DNA of 64,000 nt from positions 16,056,802-16,120,801 of the forward strand of contig NC_045145.1 of the NCBI RefSeq assembly GCF_008831285.2, read 5' to 3'. The position numbers and the translations under genes are program-made. The notes under the pieces were generated by a model. The model had not been told where the DNA came from. It saw only the letters and a list, made by a program, of their open reading frames with translations, and did no database searches. This stretch comes from Nymphaea colorata (Eukaryota; Streptophyta; Magnoliopsida; Nymphaeales; Nymphaeaceae). Within the stretch, counting starts at the first letter, position 1. The number at the start of each line of letters is the position of its first letter. Shown here piece after piece: positions 12,101 through 24,400 of the stretch.

Positions 12101-15100
12101 ATGAAAGTAATTCCTGCTCTCAGGATATCCACTCGAACTTGCTTGTGAAAACAAGCATACCATGTGCACACACATACCAAGAGAGAGCCGAAGCTTTTAT
12201 TCAACCCATTGCCTTCTTATGGTTATGACACTTTTGGGATTTCGAGGCTTCTGTCACACTTGAATTTGTATGTTGGTGGTTCTTTGTTTGCACTGAAAGG
12301 TGTTGATGTCATGGAGATTCGAAATGGGAGCTAACTCTGCCTATTAGTTCTTATCCCGACCATTATGCTAACTTGCAATCATACTGTTATGTTATATTGG
12401 ATCTGTAGAGCAGACTATAGAAGTTTTAATAATTCTTGGATCTGTAGAACGGGCTGTAGAAGTTTTGATAAACTGGGCTTTTTCTCCCGCTAATGGTCAT
12501 TGGTGCGACTAGACTTCTTTTTGTTATACTTCTCTTTTATAAAGTGTGAATTTCATTGGGGATCCTTGGGAAGGAAAAGCAAGTAATGGGGAAGGTTGTA
12601 CAAGAGGCCTGGCAGGAACATATTCAAACTAATGAAAAACTTAATCGCCACGCTGCAAATTTACTTAAAATTTCAACACTTTTTGAAATTTTATATTTAC
12701 TATTTCATGAATATGCTCCGAAAAGAGAGAGCCAGTTTATGGGATACTTATAATAGTGTTTTAGTGACATTATGTTATTGTTGCTAAACAGCCCCTTACC
12801 GGAAGCTATTTTTAAGACAGTCTTTAAACTTCGGTAGCGAAAGAATACATTTTTAACGTCAAAAACCATCACCACAAATTAAAAAACTGTGACTATATAC
12901 CCATAGTTCAAAACCGTATTTACAAATATTTGATTCGTACGTGCCATATTATAATGTGAACAAGTTATATGATAGACTTGTAGTGAAAAATATTGTCTTA
13001 AAGATGAATTTCTAGATAACTGAGTCCACCATTCTTGCATTTGCATTTGCTGGAGACAAGGAGCGCACAAGTGTGTTTTTTTTTAAAAAAAAAATCTCAA
13101 GCAGTACGTGTGTGTGCAGAAGAAAACAAAAGTCAGTGCATTTCAAGTATCTAAAAACTAATTAACACCGTCATACAGTGTTCACAACCACTTTAATTCC
13201 CATTTATAGCTGAATTCTAATATTTTATAGCAAATATATATAAATGAACATTGTGAATGTGAAGCAACGTCGAGCATCAAAAGAATGACTAGCAAATTAT
13301 TTTTGTGACAAAACCTGTCAGGCACTGCTGAAAATAAATGACCCCAAGTGGTAGCGCTGTTATCAAGCTATAACTCCAACACAAGACGAAGAAAGTGCAG
13401 AGATATGGCGAAATAAGTACGCGCAAATTTATGGAAGAAAACCCCAATGGTGGGTAAAACGACCACAGGCCAAAAATATCCACCATGCACTTGAAATGTG
13501 AATACAACAGGGAGAACTCTTTGAAGGTCCCAATTCACAAATCAATACTTTTGGGAACAAAATCGCTAACAGCCGCCATTGATTTGTCACAACTCAAGAG
13601 AGAACAGACAAAATGCAACCTGAAGAAGGGCTTGAGAAGACAGTCCTGAACAGGTTTTTCTCCTCCTCCCTTCTCCCTTTCTTATTTTCTCTCTACCCAA
13701 GCTTTTCTTTTCAACGCATGGCAACAGCACGTTATGATCTCTCTTCTTTCACCAATGGCCACTGTTTCTCTCTGTTGTATCTGATATATAAAAAGAGTAC
13801 CATGAACCTGAGTTTTTCTTATGAAGACATTCTTTACTTCTGCTCTAGTGTGATCTTAGATATTCAAGATCCGAATTCACTCCCTCTTCCAACCGTTTGT
13901 TAGTGTTAAGAGAGAAACCAAAACGAGGGTATGATCTGCAACTTATTTCTAACTTAAGATCTTTCCTGCAGCCATTGATTGTAGTGTGAACCTTTTTCCC
14001 ACACCAGCAAAAGAATGCGAAGTTAGAATTGTTCAAACACCTCTTTTGGGAAACTGGAATTGTTCAGACCATAGTACTTGCATCTGAAGAAAGAGCAAAG
14101 CTCAAACAAATTGATCCAGGTACTGTTCCACGGTTGTATACTTAGACATCTGGGTACAGCTCAGATGCTTCCACTCCGAACGATTCCTCTATCTCAAAAT
14201 TTGTCTGGTCACCTTTCACGAAGACGGAGTGCGCGATCGCCACCAGAATGTTCATCGGGAACGGCAACTCTGCAAAACCACAACCCTCTGTAATTAAGAA
14301 GAAATCTCCAACGTCTCTCTTCTGTCTAATCTTAAAGTTTCGAAGAAATCTCCAATGTTTGCTTAGAGAGCAAGAGCTTAGTGGTTCTCAATGACTTGAA
14401 TGAGGAGCGGAGGCTCCACCGCCTGCTGGCGATCGACATCATTCCCGAACTCCCAAGGGAAAAACCTCTGCAAAAAACACAAAAAAGATGGAACCGATCC
14501 AAACGGTTCGAACACAAATAAGAAAAAAAGTCACTGAAATAATTAAAATAAATAATAAATTTGTTAGTGACTTATTAACAACGTATTAATGTTATACGCT
14601 TACGAGCTAGCAAATTCTTGTTGAGGGGTATTAAGTATAAACTTTTAAATATATAAAAAAAAAACAATTTATCGGGCAAGAAAGCAATATCAATATGAAA
14701 ATAAAATAAGCAATTTTTGTAAAACTATATATAATATAATGTCTTATACAGTACAGGCCCACACCTAAGCCTCTTTACTAAATATGCGAGTCTAACACTA
14801 AAATAAGTTAAAAGTTAATCAAAAAGTAGATTCCTCGGGCGAGTTGAGAGTTCGGACAAATGTGAAGGGTCTGAAATGGAGTAAGGGTATTATTGTCATT
14901 CTAACGGGAGGTAAATCAGTTGTCTCGGAGGGAAAGGGAATGACGGAATTACCATCCCACAACAAAGAGATCTCCCGCTTCTCTAGATGAGCTTTGCTTC
15001 CTAGCTCGGGGATAATAAGGGAAACGCCGATTGAGATTCTTCTGTAGACCCTTGATCACGCATGCATCGGAGCCATCGTGGTGTCAACGGAGGCCAGAGG

Positions 15101-15840
15101 CGATCTCTTCGCTCGTTGATGGCTACCCGAGAGAGAGAGAGCTCGTCCCCTCTCTTTCTCCTCAGCTCTGAACAAGGTAGAGAGATATCGAAAGAGAGGG
15201 AAAGCCGCCTACTCTCCCGCTTCACCACCACCATGCGTTCTCTCTCTCCCTCTCTCCTTCCACCGCCACCAGAAGGCTCCCTTTCAACCAGAATGAGTTT
15301 TCCTTCCCTCTTCTTCCTCATTCCCTTCCCTTTCGTTTTTTTGCAAGTACAGAGCAAGGAACCACAAAGCTCCCACCCTCGCTCTGTCCCTCTCTCTCTC
15401 TCTGTGCAGGGATTCTTTGTGGAGGACACATGCCCAATCCTTACAAAGGTAGAGCATTTTGTCCATGCCTGGAGATTCATATGTAGGAGAACAATAAGGT
15501 CGGGGGGGCTGAGCTTATGACTACACTTTGCTGATTGCGTTGCCACCGGAATCCGGTCAACGTCACCGGAGGCACTTGCTTGCAAGACGGAAAACTTTTG
15601 AATCACCATCAGGCATCAGCTATCGAAAAGTGGCTGGATGTATCGTGGGCTCAGAGCTTCAACCTTTCTGTAATTCCCCTCCAATAGAAACTAAAAGCTC
15701 TGATTCTGCTATAAAAGTCTGCCTGGTCATGCAGGATGAAGCTTCTGCATCCTTAGAATTTAGCCTATTTCCATTTTGTCTGCTCTTTCTCTCACATATC
15801 ATCTTTCTTGACATTAACTTTTTGGTTTTCTTTATTCTCT
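9145..15840. other. Long spacer with unassigned exon-like fragments
   Basis: No complete gene can be built. Several pieces look like spliced exons but match nothing I recognise: an open stretch ending in a good donor at about 10402 (CGGACG then GTGAGT), a piece at 11460-11487 between TAG and GTAAGG, and a piece at about 11732-11804 between GTGTAG and GTATGT. 9390-9425 carries a GGGGGCCGTTTGATTGCC-type terminus (minus strand) common to plant hAT-like MITEs. 14370-14470 has an open plus frame rich in charged residues with no known relative. The last part, from about 15000, is CT-rich and probably belongs to the myosin leader. Confidence 0.4.
10159..10293 (+). other. Short open frame, 44 codons, unassigned
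   Basis: The frame opens ATGGGAGAGGATGCAGG and closes with TAG at 10291-10293, inside a GC-richer island (10160-10400) that ends in a strong donor-like GTGAGT at about 10402. It could be part of a 5' UTR exon or a small upstream ORF of an unresolved transcript. I recognise no family, so coding status is doubtful. Confidence 0.2.
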
Positions 15841-15847
15841 ACCATAG

Positions 15848-15994
15848 GGTCAAGGTTCTCTGAACGTAGGCAGAACAACATCGAGACCAAGGTAAAATCT
15901 CTCTCTCTCTCTGTCTCTCTCTCCCTCTCTCTCGATGTTTCCATTGACAGCGTTTCAATTGTGGTTTCTTTAGGTGTAGAGGTCGGAGGAAAAC
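15848..15994 (+). promoter_or_regulatory. Myosin XI 5' UTR with a short leader intron
   Basis: Immediately upstream of the myosin start codon, a leader exon (about 15848-15891, entered by an acceptor ACCATAG) ends at a GTAAAA donor. An 82-bp intron rich in CT repeats (15892-15973) closes at TTTAG, and the leader resumes at 15974 and runs to the ATG at 15995. The CT/GA-rich stretch further upstream (15130-15420) resembles plant core-promoter or leader DNA, but the transcription start cannot be placed. Confidence 0.55.
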
Positions 15995-16640
15995 ATGGAC
16001 AAGTCACTTACTAGTGTAAGTTTCTAAATGTTCTTGTTTTATTTTCATTCTAACGTACTGCTGCTTGATTCTAGTATTTGCTTTTTATTGAGGATATAAA
16101 ATTACAAAGACATTTTTTTTAATTCTTAATTCATTTTATAATATTCAGCTTTTTTTTCATGGTGATTCCTATATTATTGGCTTTATAACTTTTCAAGTCT
16201 AATTTTTTTCTTTTACTTTCTCCGCATGCCCATTCGTTCTTCCTTGTACTAACCAGCCAAGTAAACCTAGTCACGGTTTACCTTAGGTTAATTAATGTTT
16301 TAAAAAATGTCTTTAACAAGTATGACGTGAATTCTTCATAACTCTACGGACCTTTTTTCTATGAAACTGACCATGCAGATGCAATTTCATGCGCAAAACC
16401 AAATGCATTGCCATAAAGACCAGTGCTTTTTACGTCTAGGTAACTGACTGAAAACTTCAAAACAAGATAGTGAATTTGAGAAGTCACCAATAGATGGGCA
16501 TTAGTAGACAGAAGGTGACGGTCCAAGCCAAAATAGTTACAGCCAAGATAGACTATTTTATTACCAACACATCGACGGAAATTAACTTCTAATTCTCTGC
16601 CTTCCTGAACCTTTTCTTCTCTTTTTTTTTTTTCTGACAA

Positions 16641-16673
<33 letters not shown>

Positions 16674-18321
16674 ACACCCACGATTGATCGATATACAAGA
16701 ATGTTCTTCGTTGCCTGTTTTGAACGGCTTCACACTTTCAGAATTCTAAGTGGATGTGGTTGTTGGCTTCAAAATTTTAAGGGCCCAAATGAATTCTGTA
16801 TGTTTTGTTTAGTTTTTATTTTTGAACGTTTCTGTACTTTCAGGATTCTCCGGCGAACATAATTGTGGGTTCTCGCGTATGGATTGAGGACCCAAAAGAA
16901 GCCTGGATCGACGGCGAAGTTGCCCAAATAAGCGGCGACAAAGTGACCGTCAACGCTTCCAATGGCAAAACGGTATGTAACACACTCTCTCTCAGTCTAC
17001 CCTCAGCTTGTAACAGAGACGATGATATTAATCTTGTCGTTCTTATTATATGATTGACTTTCAATTGCAAATTACACAGGTGGTCACATCCTTGTCGAAG
17101 ACGTTTCCCAAGGACATGGAAGCTCCTCCTGCTGGAGTCGATGACATGACCAAGCTATCTTATCTGCATGAGCCTGGTGTCTTGCAGAATTTAGCCACCA
17201 GATATGAACTCAATGAAATCTATGTGAGTCTTATATAAATATGCGTATTTCACCGTGTGGGTCTTCATCTATTTTCGTGTATCGGGCATTCCTTTCTTCT
17301 TTTTGTGATGTTAAAAACTACTCGCGGATTGAAGTTCAGAGTTGCAGAGAAAATTTTCCGCTTCATCTAAAAAATCTGACCCTCTCCTTCTGCTGCCATG
17401 GCAGACATATACCGGAAGCATTTTGATTGCAATCAATCCGTTCCAAAGGCTGCCTCATTTGTATGACGTCCATATGATGGAACAGTACAGAGGCGCACCC
17501 TTAGGTGATTTGAGTCCTCATGTTTTCGCCGTCGCAGATGCTGCTTTCCGGTTAGAGCTTGTTTCCTCTTTCTTTTGTGCATTCTCCTTCTCTTTTCTTC
17601 TTGGTTCTTTCTTCTTCTTAATGTGTTCTTGCTTCTTGGGAGTGTAGGGCAATGATCAACGAGGGGAAAAGTAATTCGATTCTGGTCAGTGGAGAGAGTG
17701 GTGCTGGTAAAACTGAGACAACAAAGATGCTTATGCGCTATCTTGCCTTTTTGGGAGGGAGAGCTGCCACGGAAGGAAGCACAGTTGAGCAACAAGTTCT
17801 TGAGGTATGATCTTCAAGACTTCATCCATGGAGGAGGTTTCTTACTTAAACTTGCTTTCTGTTCATTAGATGTTTGCTCCTCATTGAAATATAAATCAGG
17901 AATCTTTGGAGCTTATATATAGTTTCCAACTAACTAATATGGTTGCAGTCAAATCCAGTGCTTGAAGCATTCGGCAACGCCAAAACTGTTAGAAACAACA
18001 ACTCCAGGTGAGACGCTGTCTTCTCTTTCCTGCTTCCAATCTTGTAATCTCTTGCCAAATACTAGCTTTTATAAGCACAGTTCGGGATAAGATAGTTATG
18101 AAATGGAACTTACATCAGGCGAGGTTGCGTTTCACACGATACGTGTATTAGAAAATAGAATATGCCTTGCTGATGGACCATCGACTTAAGAAACGAATAT
18201 GATTCTAGCGGTACTTCTCATTCATAAGATACATAAGATACAGCACCATCCGACCTGTTCTGTATTGATTACTGGCTGCTTCACTACTTCACCTTGTGTG
18301 CTGCTCGAGTCGTGGCGTGCG

Positions 18322-18405
<84 letters not shown>

Positions 18406-21400
18406 CTACCAAATATCATTGGATGTCTAAATATTTAATCTGCTGCTAAAAAGCATCATAAACTGTTGTTAATGCTTCTGTTACAAGTTATTTTTAACGA
18501 CAGGTTTAAAAAATTTTGCCATCCGGCAACATTCAAGCAGCCGGTTGATTTCAATTCATATACGAAAAGTCAGTGTTGTTAGATGTCTATGTTTGCCGGA
18601 TGGTTAAAATTTGAAAATTGGTTAAAAGAAACACAAATCATAACTAAAGTCACCATAATTAGCAAATGTAATGACTGTTTTTTAAATAACAAATTTTTAA
18701 ATTTTGACTTCCAATAAAACATGATTTATGTGTTTCAGGACATACAAATGAAAATGATTTTTTTGTTTTGTTTTTGGGACTCGCAGGACGATTTTAGAAC
18801 TCAAAATATTTCAGATAATTGGTCATGTGTATGAGTTTGGTGTTTACTGGTGGGATCAAATTAGACCCTACCAAACCTAATTTCCTTGGATTTGCGCCGG
18901 TGCACGCTGGAGCGCATACAACTATACACGTTAATGAATTCGGGTAGAAGTGGATCGGGTCTCTATTTAGTATTGGGTCGATTTTGTATGCGGTTGGGAG
19001 CGCAACCTCATGAATCGTTCAATTCGAATACAGAACGGAACGGATTAAAACTTAAAAAGTGCATTTGGTTTTTGACGGACCAATTTTTGTAATCGGTAGC
19101 TGTTTTAATATGAAACATTATTAGATGGTTGCCACCATCGTTGTAGATATCGATCTTGGCATGGTATTGGCTTGATCATCGATACGCGTCGTTGCTTGGG
19201 CCTTGTTCATGAATTTGTTAGATTTAAAAAATAAATTTGAATATTTGAACGACTACCAAGATTGTCCGACTACTAAGACTGAGGTTGGTCAGGCTAATCG
19301 GATAGGGCGGCACATTCATCCGAACCTATCCAGCCCAATTAGATCTAAGATGGGCTTCGAACCATATCAGTTGTTGAATCCAAAACCAAGTTATCAGTGG
19401 CTGAATCCACCATTGAAGCAATTTTATTCCGAATTTTGTGTTTTCTTACACATTTTAGTAGTATATGGACTCCAAGAATCTATGAACATGAGTGAGTCGG
19501 TCATCACTGTTTCAATTTTTTTTTTTTTTGGTTGGAGACAGTCGCTTCGGCAAATTTGTTGAGATCCAATTCGACAACAGTGGGAGGATATCTGGAGCTG
19601 CTATCAGAACCTACCTTCTCGAAAGATCGCGTGTTTGCCAAATTTCAGATCCTGAACGAAACTACCATTGCTTTTATCGTCTCTGTGCTGCACCCTCAGA
19701 GGTGAGAAATAACTATATAATCTATGGTAGTGCCAATAATAACACAGTGTTTGATGTTGCCTCACAAGGTTACGACAGTAAATGATTTCTTGTATGTTCA
19801 AATTAAATGTTATTTCCCACAAGGATCTTGAGTGAGAATTTATCAAGAAGTTGGAAATTCATAAAATTTTAATGTTCAAGTTTTCCAACATCTTAATGTA
19901 TGACTGCACTCTACTGTTAATAAATTTTTGGTGCTTCTATTGATTGACGTAAAAACCTTTTTCTGACCATTTGCAGATCGTTGAGAAGTATAAACTGGGA
20001 AATCCTAAATCTTTTCATTACCTGAACCAATCCAACTGCTATGAACTTGCTGGTGTGAGTGATGCACATGATTACATCGCCACGAGGAGAGCTATGGATG
20101 TTGTTGGTATCAGTGAGAAGGACCAGGTATTGGTGCTTCCACGAAAGAAAAAATTGCATCTACGTATGAGATTTTATATGAAAGAAAGCTCGGAAAAGCT
20201 GCCATTATGAACATTTTCTGATTCAAGTTTTCTCCAGGATGCAATTTTCAGAGTCATCGCAGCAATTCTTCATCTTGGAAATATTGTTTTTGCTAAGGGA
20301 AAGGAAATTGACTCTTCAGTTCTGAAAGACGATCAATCTAGATTTCATCTCAGCATGACGGCTGAATTACTCATGTGGGCCTCTTATTTATCACCCTTGA
20401 GGCTTCTGCTTCAGTTCTGCCTTGCACGTTTGCAGTTTTCTGGATGCAATGCAGCTATTCACGTTGATGTTTGCTTGTTTTACTTTCAGGTGCGATCCTC
20501 AGTCCCTGGAAAATGCATTGATTAAGCGTGTAATGGTAACTCCAGAGGAAGTCATCACAAGAACTCTCGATCCTCTTGGTGCAGCTACTAGCAGAGATGG
20601 TTTAGCAAAGACCATATATTCTCGCCTGTTTGACTGGTTTATTTCTCTGCAACACTATTCGCTTAATCACCCTTTCTTCTATTCTCTTACCCTTAAGTTT
20701 CCAAGATTTTTATCTACTGTACCAGGAGTCTTGTTCTAATTATTTAAGAAGTATATGTAATTATGTAATAGTTCAAATTTTACAGGCTAGTGGACAAGAT
20801 AAATATGTCAATTGGGCAAGATCCAAGTTCAAAACATCTGATTGGCGTTCTTGACATCTATGGCTTTGAAAGCTTTAAGTTCAACAGGTAACTTCCATGA
20901 TCAGATCTTGCCACTTTATTGATTGAATATTTTCTTCGTATACTGATACTTCCTTGTCCAATGATCTGCAGCTTTGAACAGTTCTGTATTAATTTTACAA
21001 ATGAAAAACTGCAGCAACATTTCAATCAGGTGAACAGATTTTCATTTGTGCAGCTACATTGAGCTTACACTCGAACTGACTTGTCTGTTTACTGTTGTCC
21101 AGCATGTATTCAAGATGGAGCAGGAGGAGTATAAGAAGGAGGAAATTAATTGGAGCTACATAGAGTTTGTTGATAACCAAGATGTCCTCGATTTAATTGA
21201 GAAGGTGTTTTTTTTCTCTTCATAATTTTATTTTTGTATGAAATTGTTGACTGCTTCAATATAGGTTCAGCTGGTGCAGCTTGCAATTGCACTAATATTT
21301 AAGGCGCTTCATATAATCATATATTTACCACATGCATGATATGCATTTAATGATGGTAAAAGGTACTTTAATATAGAGCATTGCTTTTAAAGATGAACAA

Positions 21401-24400
21401 GACAAAAAAAAATTGTGATTTTTGTTGTCATGGCCCGCCATAACTAATGAAGGTATTCTTCACTTTCATGATCCTTTTCATTTCTTGTTGGAAACATTGT
21501 TAATGAACAACTAACCTTATAGACTTGTTTTCGTAACAATCTTAAGAATCAAGTTTATGCCTGGAACTTAGACATATCCACTCTCTGAAGTTATGATGTT
21601 ATATTTTTGTTTTGCAGAAACCTGGAGGTATTGTAGCCCTTCTTGATGAAGCATGGTATTTACTCTTATCCTTTAAGTGCCATTCGGTTTTCCTTGCCAT
21701 TTATAATGGAGTTAATCTGTAATTTTCTTAATCCAATGCAATTTCTTAATAAGTGACACTAGCCTGTAAGTAAGCCCCTGTTAAATTTTAAAATAGTACG
21801 AGGCAGGAGAAGCAAAGTTGAGAAACTGAGTTGGTCTAAAAAATAATGTGAAGCAAGAAACAGTTGAATCAGCAATAAAATGAACAAAATGCAGAAGTAG
21901 AAAGCAGGAGCTAGAACAAGTGATAAAGATTACCAAGACAAATAGTAAATGAAATTGAATTAGAAATAAAGCCAGTGTAATTACACATTTTGATAAAACA
22001 TAATATATGGATTAAAAAAAGGATGACACTTTTTTCTCTAATGTTTCAGCATGTTTCCGAAGTCTACACATGAGACCTTTGCTCAGAAGCTCTATCAGAC
22101 CTTTAAAGCTAACAAGCGCTTTGCCAAACCAAAGCTATCACAAACTGATTTTACAATTTCTCACTATGCTGGTGAGGTAAGATTTTTCTCTAGTCCTTAT
22201 TGATTCATAGCAGAAGCAATGGTTACATGTTGGAGAACAAGTCCCTTCTTTTATTCACAATAATTTTTCAGGTTACGTATCAAGCTGATCAGTTTCTTGA
22301 CAAAAACAAAGATTATGTGGTACCTGAGCATCAGGAATTATTGAGTAATTCAAAATGTTCTTTTGTTGGAGCACTTTTCCCTCCTATTCGTGAAGAATCA
22401 TCCAAGTCTGCCAAATTTTCATCCATTGGTTCACGATTCAAGGTGACCTGTTTAGGATTTAAAAGCTCTTTGTAACATTTCTTTTATGAACATTTGGGAG
22501 CATATAATGGTTTTGCCATTTGCAATGATTGCGTTGAACTCTTTATGCAGCTGCAACTTCAATCTCTGATGGAAACTCTTAACTCAACAGAACCACACTA
22601 CATCCGGTGTGTGAAGCCAAACAATCTCCTGAAGCCTACCATATTTGAAAATTCTAACGTTATCCAACAATTGCGATGTGGTGTAAGCGCTTCTCTGAAC
22701 TGATTATCTTGCTTACACATAGTGCAACAGTTCGTGTGTTTCCTTCATTACAGGTATTAAGTTCATTCCATGCTCATATGAATGACTGTACAGGGTGTTC
22801 TGGAAGCAATTAGAATTAGTTGTGCTGGATATCCTACTCGTCGAACATTTTATGAATTTCTTCACCGTTTTGGACTTCTTGCAACAGAAGTATTGGAAGG
22901 AAAGTAAGTATTCGACAAGAAATTGCATTTTCTTAGGCCACACAAAAGCACTGTGGGTGTGTGTATTTCTTTTCTAACATTCTGCAGCTTCATACAGCTA
23001 TGATGAAAAGGTTGCTTGTCAGAAGCTTCTGCAGAAGAACGGGTTGAAAGGGTTTCAGGTATATGTCCGCAAACTATCACATATTTGTTATGGTAGTCAT
23101 GGAAAACACAATGGGTTGGAGAACAACTATATATATTCACCCAATGGCATGGGGCTGTTGGAATGTTATGTCTGTAATAGCAAAGAGAACTCCTTTTTCA
23201 GAAAATGAATCTAGATGGCCACTTCTATATGCAGTTCTTATTGAGCATAAAATTCTTGGGTTTGAAAGATGGACAAGATGGAAAAAAGCTTATGGGTCTT
23301 GATAAATGAAGCATCTGCATCCCTGTAGTTACATTTTCTGGCTAGTAATAATCGGAAACTATATACATCACAATGTCTTCTGAAAGAATTGAGAGAGACA
23401 ATTACCTCATAGCACCATATACCATGTCCCGTGATTGCTGTAGCATCAAAGCAAAGATAGCCAAAATGCTATTTTATGATGAATACACTTGATCTATGAT
23501 GGGCAGTAATTCAGCTTGTGTGTAAACTGTGAACTCATTTATCTGAATTAATTTTACTTGTTTTTTGTTAGCTGTTTCTCTGAAAATCCTGCAATGTGTT
23601 TCATTTGATCATCACCTCTGGAGATCTTTCTCTTTACCATTTGGCTTTTTCTGTTGTCTTCCATAGATAGGAAAATCAAAGGTGTTCTTGAGGGCTGGTC
23701 AAATGGCTGAGTTAGACGCACGTAGGGCTGAGGTCCTCAATAGGGCAGCCAAAACTATTCAACGCCAAATACGAACACACATTGCGCGGAAAGAATTCAT
23801 AGCACTACGGGAGGCTACCATCATTATCCAATCCATTTGGAGAGGTTTGTCTGAGAGCTTGTTGACAACATGGAACATTCATTACCTTTTTATTTTATAT
23901 GTTTTTTCAACAAAAGTGGAGCCACCAATTTCTTTGGATATGGATTTTCTGGATCTTGAGGTGCAACTTGATTGTACTTTGTTCTGGTTTGTCCTTCAAT
24001 TAGTCCAGAGTGTAATACCCCTAGCCTTTTTGGGTTTGGAGCCGAAACTGCTGGGGGGCGGGTTGGGATCTACCAAACCAGGGGCCTGAGCCTAGAAGTG
24101 GGTCAGGTTGTTACACAGAGTAGCCTCCTTTACCCACAAGGAATGTCTTTCATCACGTGCATTCACGTGCATTCTACTTTTTTCACCATTCCACATCCAA
24201 AGCCCTCTCCCAATTCTGTAGAGTTGTTGTATTTATCACAGTAACATTTGCCAGCTTACATTGCATTTTCATTGCCTTGTACTTCTATTATGCCTTACTT
24301 TTGCATGATGAAATATGCTACAGGAAATTTAGCTTGCAAACTCTATGAACGCATGCGTAAGGAATCTGCTGCTCTGAAAATTCAGAAGAATTTGAGGAGG

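Noticed and set aside
15001-15609. 202-codon open frame on the minus strand and a 152-codon frame opposite it
   Set aside because: Both run through CT/GA-rich low-complexity DNA just upstream of the myosin leader. They read as Arg-Glu and Ser-Leu repeats with no family resemblance.
16622-16672. Poly-pyrimidine and CT run as a regulatory element
   Set aside because: It lies in myosin intron 1, far from the acceptor at 16843, and is ordinary microsatellite sequence.
18199-18438. Open frames on both strands across 18.2-18.4 kb
   Set aside because: They exist only because of the (AT)36 run in myosin intron 6.
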